Under the pieces are notes generated by a model, which saw nothing but the letters and a program-made list of their open reading frames with translations, made no database searches and was not told the origin of the DNA. The translations under genes were made by a program, and so were the position numbers. Shown one piece after another: positions 4,050-10,270 of a stretch of DNA of 15,000 bases. This DNA is from Spirochaetota bacterium (lineage in GTDB: Bacteria > Spirochaetota > Brevinematia > DTOW01). The DNA lies in the NCBI GenBank assembly GCA_028276145.1, contig JAPYWX010000019.1, positions 1 to 15,000 of the forward strand, written 5' to 3'. The stretch's first letter is position 1, and the number at the start of each line of letters is the position of its first letter.

Positions 4050-6524
4050 ATGTTAATTTCTCCGATAGGAATAATAGGAGTAGAGACTTCGTATTCTAGA
4101 AAGTCCTTTCTAGGTGTTGTAGACATAGAAGAACAAGCAATAAAAAGCGGCATAAAGTATGTAGGTATAATTGATAGAGTTCAAAACTTTTGGATAGAAG
4201 ATATTTACCTTAGTGGGCATCAAGGGGTGGTAAAGCTTTTCGCTACCCCTGAAAGAATTCTAATTTTTGGTAATCATTCCATTAAGATATATGTTTGTCC
4301 TTTGACATTAGACAGTTTGGAAAAGCTTTCTCAGTTGAGTTTTTCGCTTAGCCCTTTGGATTTAAAAGAACTTAACGCTATAATTTTTTATTCTGGAAAT
4401 GACAAAGAACATGTAAAGATTCTCAAAGAACTTTTTTTTGATAAGTTGGGAATTGGTATCACGCCTTCCAATACAAATCTAGCAGAGAGCCTTGTGGATA
4501 GTGTAGATTTCTTTTTGCCGTTCTACTTTATAAATGCTCCTCGAGAGTTCAAAGATTTTGCTTTTCTTAGAGATGTAATAAAAGAAGAAATTCATCCTTT
4601 TGTACATGCTACCAGTGTCCTTGGTTTCCTTGAGGGGACAAGTAAGGAATTACTATCAAAAATTTTGTACACTGAAGAACATTTAGTTGATGTTAGAGAG
4701 TTAAGAAAAAACAATAGGATCTTAGCGAATGAACATTATTCATCTTTGCTATGGGCTTTGGTTAGTGAAAAGGTGAAGGTAGATGAGGAGGTAAGAAAAG
4801 AGTTTATTTATATAAAGGAAAACGAATTGTCTGAGTTTTTTTATAAGCTTTTTTTAAGCATAATAGAGTTCTCAAAACACGGATACCTAACCTCTGACCT
4901 TCTTTCTACCTCTGTGATATTGAGAAAAATGAAAATGATAAAGGTTAACACCTCTTCGAAAGTTATACCGCTAAGGTTCTTTTTGAGAGAAAAGCCACTT
5001 TATCTAGATATTTATCACTCTCACAGTCAGGAAGTTCTAGAGAAGATTTTATTGAAGAATTTCGACAAAGAGATATTTCACAGGATATACCCTGTCCACC
5101 TAGGTTCTAATTTAATATCAAAAATTGTTGATGAAGTTAAACTGAAGGATTATGAGAATTTGACGAGATACCTTGAAAATGTTATTACTACTTACAGGGT
5201 AAGTAAAAACATTTTCTACTCCTCAAATAAGTTCTTGGTTCAACACTACAAATCTAGAAATGAGATGAATTTAGCATTTTGTGGGAAATCTTATGACATT
5301 GTGATGAAGTTTAGAAACATCAAGAATCACATAGGTATTCCTATTTATAGTGGCTCTAAAATATTTGAGACAATAAGGAATGATAGAGATTTCATTACTC
5401 CATCTGTTGCAAGTGTGTTTTGGGATAACATTAAAAGAAACTACGAGATTAGAGGTTTTAAAGATTGCTTGAAGTTTTTTCACTTGGCTCAGGTTCTTTC
5501 TACAAAGCCGTACCTTAGGCATCTTGTTTGGGAAGCTATAGAGAGGAATGTGCCTATTTTTATAGAAGATATTCTACCACCATCGCTAAGCGATGGTGTG
5601 AAAAAAAATCTTGTTGAAATAATTTTCCAGAGGGATAGAACAAGTACTGTTCTAGAGGAAGTTGATTTGTTTAGGCTCATAATGGAAGAAGATATACCTA
5701 AAGATAAGGCTCAAATGATAGTTGATAATATAAAACGATACAAGCCAATATTAGGGACAGAGTCACTTGAAAAGCAGTCATTCTATGAATTTCTTTTCTT
5801 GGCTTACCTTAAAGCAAATGATGTAAAGAAGTTTTTGACAAATATACTTAGCGATAGAGTTCTTTTAAAAAACAGTTTGAAACTGTCAATTGTTCTACAA
5901 ACTCTTTCTAGAAAATTTAAGATACTGCCACCTAGTATTAATGGGAATATAAGGAGTTTTCGCGTTTCTAAAAGTTCAATAAGGTTGCCTTTGATTCTGT
6001 GTAGGGTAAAGGGAAGTTTTCTTATGGAGCTCATAAAGGAAAGGAAGAGAGCTAATTTTTTGAATTTCTACGATTTCTACAAAAGAGTAGGCAAAAATGA
6101 CCCAAGAGAAAGTAATAAACTAGTAAAATGCGGAGTTTTTGACGAGACAGACGATAGAAGTGTGTTGTTAGGAATAAGTAAAGGTTTGAAATTGGAAGAG
6201 GTTCTGAGGCTAATTATTGCTGATGAGCTAAGAATAATGGGTGTGTCTGCTTCTTTGCTTAGTTCAAGTCTTAGTTCTACAAGGTTTGGGTATGGAAGTG
6301 TGAAGGAACTTTTGAGTGGGGAGACGAATAAGGTGTTTGGGTTCGTTGTTGATGTGGATAAGTACGGAAATTTTTACTTACAAGATAAAACCGGAACAGC
6401 GTACATTAGGAATAAGATTTACACCTTTAGAAAAGGTCAGAGTGGATTTTTTGAAATAGAATTTGGCGAGAGCGATGGCCTTGGCAGAGATTTATATTGT
6501 AAGTACTACACGAAAAACATTTGA
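4050..6524 (+). CDS. DnaE-like protein: degenerate, probably catalytically dead paralogue of DNA polymerase III alpha
   Basis: The 824 residues align from end to end with bacterial DnaE (usually about 1100-1200). Landmarks in order: residues 5-50 follow the PHP opening, but the HxH motif reads GVETSYS and the TDH reads IDR. At 311-338 there is a block like the palm PDIDIDF...VIEYVREKYG, reading YLDIYHSHS with one acidic residue kept. VDLFRLIM (538-545) matches ADLLRRAM. IVDNIKRY (557-564) and FLFLAYLKA (581-589) match the IEKFAGYG...AYQTAYLKA region. ILPPSIN (625-631) matches VLPPDIN, LVKCGVFD (691-698) matches LIKAGAFD, and ADELRIMGVSASLL (724-737) matches the ELLGFYLSGHPL helix. An OB-fold-like end is at 760-806. 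The GRGSAAGS motif is not recognisable. So PHP metal binding and polymerase chemistry look lost while the framework and C-terminal DNA/partner-binding parts remain. It could act as a structural or accessory replication or repair factor (inference). ATG 4050 is supported by the alignment although no Shine-Dalgarno is present; coupling to rplB, 16 bases upstream, is likely. The continuous long frame argues against a pseudogene. Confidence 0.8.
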   Translation: MLISPIGIIGVETSYSRKSFLGVVDIEEQAIKSGIKYVGIIDRVQNFWIEDIYLSGHQGVVKLFATPERILIFGNHSIKIYVCPLTLDSLEKLSQLSFSLSPLDLKELNAIIFYSGNDKEHVKILKELFFDKLGIGITPSNTNLAESLVDSVDFFLPFYFINAPREFKDFAFLRDVIKEEIHPFVHATSVLGFLEGTSKELLSKILYTEEHLVDVRELRKNNRILANEHYSSLLWALVSEKVKVDEEVRKEFIYIKENELSEFFYKLFLSIIEFSKHGYLTSDLLSTSVILRKMKMIKVNTSSKVIPLRFFLREKPLYLDIYHSHSQEVLEKILLKNFDKEIFHRIYPVHLGSNLISKIVDEVKLKDYENLTRYLENVITTYRVSKNIFYSSNKFLVQHYKSRNEMNLAFCGKSYDIVMKFRNIKNHIGIPIYSGSKIFETIRNDRDFITPSVASVFWDNIKRNYEIRGFKDCLKFFHLAQVLSTKPYLRHLVWEAIERNVPIFIEDILPPSLSDGVKKNLVEIIFQRDRTSTVLEEVDLFRLIMEEDIPKDKAQMIVDNIKRYKPILGTESLEKQSFYEFLFLAYLKANDVKKFLTNILSDRVLLKNSLKLSIVLQTLSRKFKILPPSINGNIRSFRVSKSSIRLPLILCRVKGSFLMELIKERKRANFLNFYDFYKRVGKNDPRESNKLVKCGVFDETDDRSVLLGISKGLKLEEVLRLIIADELRIMGVSASLLSSSLSSTRFGYGSVKELLSGETNKVFGFVVDVDKYGNFYLQDKTGTAYIRNKIYTFRKGQSGFFEIEFGESDGLGRDLYCKYYTKNI
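5578..5598. repeat. 10-bp perfect inverted repeat inside the DnaE-like gene
   Basis: Arms CACCATCGCT (5578-5587) and AGCGATGGTG (5589-5598) flank a single A. As RNA it would fold into an 8-bp stem with a 5-nt loop. It is followed by TG and a run of eight A, so it is not a terminator on the + strand. It encodes ProSerLeuSerAspGly plus flanking residues of the DnaE-like protein. Function is unknown and it may be chance. Confidence 0.5.
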
Positions 6525-6713
6525 GTATGTATAACTTTACCGGATGAATTTAAAATACCTTCTAAAGTTGAAAACATAGATAGGATAGTAACAAAAATAA
6601 AGCAGTGCCTGGAAAGTTATGACGAGGAAGTTAAGAAATTTGAAGGCTATCGTAGATTTGTTGATGGAGAAAAAGAAAGGTTTATTCAGGATGTAAGGAG
6701 GATATTTCTATGA
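6525..6713 (+). CDS. Small open frame without usable start codon (frameshifted, non-canonical start, or stop-readthrough product)
   Basis: After the TGA of the DnaE-like gene (6522-6524) the same frame stays open for 62 codons to a TGA at 6711-6713, which overlaps the ATG of the next gene as ATGA. The predicted peptide (ITLPDEFKIPSKVENIDRI, then YDEEVKKFEGYRRFVDGEKE and RFIQDVRRIFL) looks like real protein: charged, helical, with codon use like its neighbours. No ATG, GTG or TTG occurs in this frame. An ATG at 6527, three bases after the upstream stop and just where an operon gene should start, is one frame off; skipping one base in 6530-6542 would join it to the open frame and give a start like MYNLPDEFK. 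Possibilities are a sequencing indel, a true frameshift mutation, a non-ATG start (for example ATA 6531), or readthrough extending the DnaE-like protein. No family is recognised. Coding is likely; which mechanism applies is open. Confidence 0.45.
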   Translation, partial: VCITLPDEFKIPSKVENIDRIVTKIKQCLESYDEEVKKFEGYRRFVDGEKERFIQDVRRIFL

Positions 6714-7033
6714 AAGGAATTTTAGAGATATCTTTGATACCTATAAAGATAGATGCGAAGAGTGCTAGCCTTTCGGATGAAATAGCTAGGTTTTTTGTCC
6801 TTCTCAAGGAAAACAAAAATGTTAATGTTGAGATTTACCCAACAAGCACTGTAATAACTGGTGAGCTCGAGGATATATTTTCTGCTCTTAACAATGCTAT
6901 ATCTAAGTTTGTTTCTGGGGATATTCCGAGAATAGTTGCAATGATGAAGTTAGATTTGCGAATAGACAAGGAAGCAACACCTAAAACTAAGTACGAATCA
7001 GTTAAGGAGAAGATAAATAAGTTAGGATCTTAA
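6710..7033 (+). CDS. MTH1187/YkoF-type thiamine-binding family protein
   Basis: This is a 107-residue protein of the small ferredoxin-like fold family (MTH1187, YkoF, Pfam Thiamine_BP, formerly DUF77). It shows the family order: strand LEISLIPI at 4-11, a SASLSDEIARF helix (18-28), the strand pair VNVEIYPTSTVITGELEDI with the Pro-Thr-Ser-Thr turn and Gly-Glu, a long helix, then IPRIVAMMKLDLRIDK. Family members assemble as tetramers, and some bind thiamine or related pyrimidines; physiological roles are mostly unclear. A strong AAGGAGG at 6695-6701 lies 8 bases from the ATG, and the start overlaps the stop of the preceding small frame, indicating coupling. No thiamine biosynthesis or transport gene is nearby, so substrate is not supported by context. 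Last gene before the lpxB promoter region. Confidence 0.75.
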   Translation: MKGILEISLIPIKIDAKSASLSDEIARFFVLLKENKNVNVEIYPTSTVITGELEDIFSALNNAISKFVSGDIPRIVAMMKLDLRIDKEATPKTKYESVKEKINKLGS

Positions 7034-7067
7034 TCTTTCATAATGGAAATTTTTTTGAGAATAGTTC

Positions 7068-7073
7068 TATAAT
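7068..7073 (+). promoter_or_regulatory. -10 element (TATAAT) placed for a leaderless lpxB transcript
   Basis: A perfect TATAAT ends seven bases before the lpxB ATG at 7081, so transcription would start at or next to the A of ATG. There is no Shine-Dalgarno sequence upstream of lpxB. No convincing -35 is found at the usual distance. Confidence 0.4.
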
Positions 7074-7080
7074 TAACTAC

Positions 7081-8217
7081 ATGGGGTTTGTTTTCTTTTC
7101 TGCAGGTGAGGTATCAGGTGACCTAAGTGCCTCTGAGGTGATAAAAATACTTTCTGATAAGGGGATAAAGTGTGTTGGAATTGGTGGCAAAAACATGGAA
7201 AGAGCCGGAATGATTAACATTACGAATACTGACGAAACACTAACAAGTTCAGTGGGATTTTCAGAATCAATAAAGTACATTTTGCCCAAGTTAAGACTTT
7301 TGAGGTTTGTTGTCAGTTATCTCAAAAAGAATGTTCCTGACGTTGTTGTATTGGTGGATAATCAGGGGTTTAACTTGCAGCTTGCGAAGGAATGTAAGAA
7401 GCTGGGCATAAAGACTTTTTATTATTTCCCTCCGATGGTTTCAGTTTGGGGTGAGGGAGCAAAGTACAAGGTTGCTAAGTATTGTGATAAGATTTTCTGT
7501 ACCTTCAAAAGAGATTATGAAGTATATAGAGAGGTTTCTGATAATGCCTTTTATGTTGGTCACCCTCTCGTAGATAGGATAAGAAATAACTATTCTTCAA
7601 AAGAAAACTACCTAAAAGATTTCAAGAAAGATACCAAAAAGGTTTTGCTTTTACCTGGTAGTAGACATCAAGAGATGAATAAGCTTTTGCCTGTTTTTTT
7701 GGATAGTGTGAATTGGTTATTGAGGGATGGTAGAGGTGATAGACTGGAGTTTTACTTAGTGGTTGCTCATCCTTATTTTATGGATAAAGTGAAGAATGAG
7801 TTGGATAGGAGGGGGCTAGAGGGAGTTATAAAGGTGTACCTTAACAATATGGATTACGCTCTTTATGATGTTGCTGATGTTGTTGTTGCTTCCTCGGGTA
7901 CGGCTACTTTGGAGATGGCTATTATGGGTAAGCCTACCATCGTTACTTACATTGTTTCGCAACTTACTTATTTGGTTGGAAGAATGCTTGTTAAGTCTAG
8001 ATTCATATCTCTGCCTAACATTTTGGTTGGTGAGGAGGTTTTCCCTGAGCTTTTACAAGGTGCAGTTAATCCCGAAAATATCGCTAATCATGTTATGAAG
8101 TTCCTATATGATCCCCAGGCTACCGATAATGTTAAAGATAAATTGAGGGAACTCAATTTAGAGGGTGGAGCGGCTATCAAAGTTGCTACTGAAATAGAAA
8201 GAACTGTAGAAAATTGA
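7081..8217 (+). CDS. lpxB: Lipid-A-disaccharide synthase
   Basis: LpxB condenses UDP-2,3-diacylglucosamine with lipid X to form the lipid A disaccharide at the inner face of the cytoplasmic membrane (GT family 19). Visible motifs in the 378 residues: FSAGEVSGDLSASEV (6-20), the acceptor-side VLVDNQGFNLQLAK (90-103) with the conserved Asp93, SVWGEGAKYKVAKYCDKIFC (121-140), VGHPLVD (159-165), the phosphate-binding LLLPGSRHQEM (189-199) and the nucleotide-sugar motif SSGTATLEMAIMGKP (271-285). Length is normal. ATG 7081 is the only possible start because FSAGE begins at residue 6; it lacks a Shine-Dalgarno site and has a -10 directly upstream. Other lpx genes are not in the window. It heads a forward run of envelope genes; the PilZ gene starts 34 bases after its stop. 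This shows an LPS- or LOS-type outer membrane. Confidence 0.95.
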   Translation: MGFVFFSAGEVSGDLSASEVIKILSDKGIKCVGIGGKNMERAGMINITNTDETLTSSVGFSESIKYILPKLRLLRFVVSYLKKNVPDVVVLVDNQGFNLQLAKECKKLGIKTFYYFPPMVSVWGEGAKYKVAKYCDKIFCTFKRDYEVYREVSDNAFYVGHPLVDRIRNNYSSKENYLKDFKKDTKKVLLLPGSRHQEMNKLLPVFLDSVNWLLRDGRGDRLEFYLVVAHPYFMDKVKNELDRRGLEGVIKVYLNNMDYALYDVADVVVASSGTATLEMAIMGKPTIVTYIVSQLTYLVGRMLVKSRFISLPNILVGEEVFPELLQGAVNPENIANHVMKFLYDPQATDNVKDKLRELNLEGGAAIKVATEIERTVEN

Positions 8218-8251
8218 GGAGATGTTGTATAATTATTGAAGAGGTATAAAA

Positions 8252-9445
8252 ATGCCGTCTAAGGTTATACTTGATTATGGAGAAATATTATCGCTTCTGA
8301 AGATATGTAAGTTCTATGGGCTTAGTTTAAATGTAGTTTATGACAACTTTAAGACAAGGGGTAAAGTTGAGAGTATATCTGAGTACACTTTTTCAATAAT
8401 TCTGGAAAATCAGATACCACCGAATATTAAATCTTTGGATATATCTTTTGAGTTCAACAAGGAGCCTTATCATTTTAGGGGAGAGGTTGTAAAAATAAGT
8501 GGTAAGGAAATTGTTTTGCTTGTGCCTTCTCAAATAGAGGTTTGGGCTCCCAGAAAGCATGATAGGGTGTTTTGTTATGGTAAAGTTTTTTGTAAGGTGA
8601 ATATTATAAGGAGTTTGTCAGATAGTGAGCTTTCGAAGATGTCTTCTATTCCGACATCTTTAACGCATATATACAGGGAACTTATGAAGGAATCGCCTTC
8701 TGTACCAATGATAATAAAAATGGTTAAAGATGAATTAGCTCGTGTAGGTGATAGAAGTGATTTAGTATTACATAAGCAGGGGGAGAATCTGCCGTTACCA
8801 GTTGTGATAATTTCAAGATACAAAAAGCCACTTTTGTTAGAAGATACTCAAGATTACAGCTCTTATTTCAAGAGATATCTTGGTGATGAGATAATTCCTT
8901 TTGGTAAGTTCATGTTAGATCTCAAGTGGGACGACGATAAGATTAAAGCCGAGGTGCAAAAGTTCATGAATTACTTTATGCAGCATGACATAAGGAGTAT
9001 AGCCTTTGTGCCTATATTCGTTTTTGAAAGTATTGCTGGACACATGTGGATTTCGACTGCTTTGGGAAAAGTAAGTAAGACTCTTACCCCTAGGGATGTG
9101 TATTATGTAAAAGCGATGGCTGATATAGTTTCGGAATCATTAGCGAAGTTTAAGTTATTCTCTCTAGGTTCAGAAGAGGAGTATCCTTTGCCTGTGTATG
9201 ATATAAGCTTGGGAGGTATGAAATTTGAGATTGAGCAGTACTTGGCCAAGTTCATTGATGTGGGTACTAAGCTGAAGTTGTACTTAAAATTCAATGATGG
9301 TAAAGTGCTAACCCTTATGGGTAAGGTGATAAGGATTGATGAAGAAGAAGGGAAACTCCTTGCCGCAGTTGAATTTTATGATATGGGTAAAGCTGAGGAA
9401 GTAATATTAAGTAATTGGATTGAGAAAAATAAGGAAGAGGATTAA
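8252..9445 (+). CDS. YcgR-N-like / GAF-like / PilZ protein, probable c-di-GMP sensor with split PilZ motif
   Basis: The 397-residue soluble protein has three recognisable parts. Residues about 20-100 resemble the YcgR-type N-terminal barrel (VESISEYTFSIIL, ISFEFNKEPYHFRGEVVKI, EIVLLVPSQIEVW). This leads directly into RKHDR at 101-105, the RxxxR half of the PilZ c-di-GMP motif. Residues about 145-305 look like a GAF domain, clearest at IRSIAFVPIFVFESIAGHMW (247-266) and LTPRDVYYVKAMADIVSESL (278-297). Then DISLGG at 317-322 is the second PilZ half, DxSxxG, followed by PilZ strands (LKLYLKFNDG, LMGKVIRIDEEEG, AAVEFYDM). In ordinary PilZ proteins the halves are a few tens of residues apart. PilZ domains bind cyclic di-GMP and alter partner proteins. 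A GAAGAGGT site precedes the ATG, and a TATAAT lies at 8228-8233. The stop is two bases from the next gene. A spirochaetal DUF1577-like family may match, but I could not check. Confidence 0.72.
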   Translation: MPSKVILDYGEILSLLKICKFYGLSLNVVYDNFKTRGKVESISEYTFSIILENQIPPNIKSLDISFEFNKEPYHFRGEVVKISGKEIVLLVPSQIEVWAPRKHDRVFCYGKVFCKVNIIRSLSDSELSKMSSIPTSLTHIYRELMKESPSVPMIIKMVKDELARVGDRSDLVLHKQGENLPLPVVIISRYKKPLLLEDTQDYSSYFKRYLGDEIIPFGKFMLDLKWDDDKIKAEVQKFMNYFMQHDIRSIAFVPIFVFESIAGHMWISTALGKVSKTLTPRDVYYVKAMADIVSESLAKFKLFSLGSEEEYPLPVYDISLGGMKFEIEQYLAKFIDVGTKLKLYLKFNDGKVLTLMGKVIRIDEEEGKLLAAVEFYDMGKAEEVILSNWIEKNKEED

Positions 9446-9447
9446 TT

Positions 9448-10257
9448 ATGGCTATCAAAAGAATAGATGAATCCAAGAAAAAAGTATATCAAACATTATC
9501 GCAGCCGATAAAAGATGAAATTGAAGCTTTGAAGAAAAAGATACAAGAGCTGGAACTAGGTGGCCTGAGAGGAAACGCTGAAATTATGAAGTACAAGCCG
9601 TTTCTAATCGCTAACTACTATGTTGATATTGCTCTTAGGCTCATGAAGATGAATAATTTGAGTATCAAAGTTATGGATTTGAAGCAAGGTGAAGTTTTGG
9701 AAAATGCTAGGAAGAATATATACACTGCTATTTCTGTCCTAGAAAAATTAGTAGGTTCTGAAGTTGATAACGATTTATCGGAGTCAGATGAGAGGTTAAA
9801 AGGAACAGAGAAGATGACACCGTATAGAAAGTTGTTCCTTTTTAAAAGGATAGAGTTAGCTTTGAAGCTACTACAAGAGTATCTGGAGGATGACCCAAAA
9901 TTCAAGTACAAGATATTGGAGATGTTTTCGAAGTTTGCAGTGGTGGTTAAGAACTCTATAAACTTCAAGGAATTTACTTCTATGAGTCCTATGGATCCGA
10001 ACTACAGGTATTATAATGAATTAGTGACATATGCTAAAGAGCTTCTGAGAAAGTGTGCTGATGAGTACAGGGAAAAGTACGAGGTTTCGGGACATGAGGT
10101 GTCTGATATGAGAAAGGCTCAAGAGTACCTTAAGGCTTTGATGAGGATAAACAATATTTTAGGATATTATGATGAGTCCAAGGAAATAAAGAAGATAATA
10201 GAAAAATGGTCAAGTAAGATGGAAGAAGATTTGAAGGCTAAGGAAAAGAGAAAGTAG
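9448..10257 (+). CDS. Uncharacterised all-helical protein between PilZ gene and rodA
   Basis: I do not recognise a family. The 269 residues are highly charged, Lys/Glu-rich and predicted almost wholly helical, with no signal peptide or membrane segment. Residues 18-38 (QPIKDEIEALKKKIQELELG) look like a short coiled coil. The central part has paired helices (ALRLMKMNNLSIKVM, LEKLVGSEVDN, LFLFKRIELALKLLQEYLED) that recall helical-repeat or TPR-like packing without a clear repeat. The C-terminus ends in a basic, charged helix (KWSSKMEEDLKAKEKRK). It starts two bases after the PilZ gene, with its ribosome site (AAGGAAGAGG, 9431-9440) inside that gene, so the two are almost certainly co-translated. 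rodA follows 13 bases after its stop. Context suggests a cytoplasmic partner of the PilZ sensor or of the elongation machinery (inference). Confidence 0.85.
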   Translation: MAIKRIDESKKKVYQTLSQPIKDEIEALKKKIQELELGGLRGNAEIMKYKPFLIANYYVDIALRLMKMNNLSIKVMDLKQGEVLENARKNIYTAISVLEKLVGSEVDNDLSESDERLKGTEKMTPYRKLFLFKRIELALKLLQEYLEDDPKFKYKILEMFSKFAVVVKNSINFKEFTSMSPMDPNYRYYNELVTYAKELLRKCADEYREKYEVSGHEVSDMRKAQEYLKALMRINNILGYYDESKEIKKIIEKWSSKMEEDLKAKEKRK

Positions 10258-10270
10258 TGGAGGGTAAAAT

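Noticed and set aside
4050..6524. DnaE-like gene as a decaying pseudogene
   Set aside because: The frame is uninterrupted over 824 codons with structured-looking sequence throughout, which a non-functional gene would rarely keep; a repurposed protein is more likely.
7055..7073. TTGAGA ... TATAAT upstream of lpxB as a complete promoter
   Set aside because: The two hexamers are only 7 bases apart, far from the required 16-19, so TTGAGA cannot be the -35; only the -10 is kept.
7865..8098. Leucine-rich 77-residue + strand frame inside lpxB
   Set aside because: It is a shifted-frame shadow of the conserved LpxB SSGTATLEMA region; its Leu/Arg-rich composition comes from the Val/Gly codons of lpxB.
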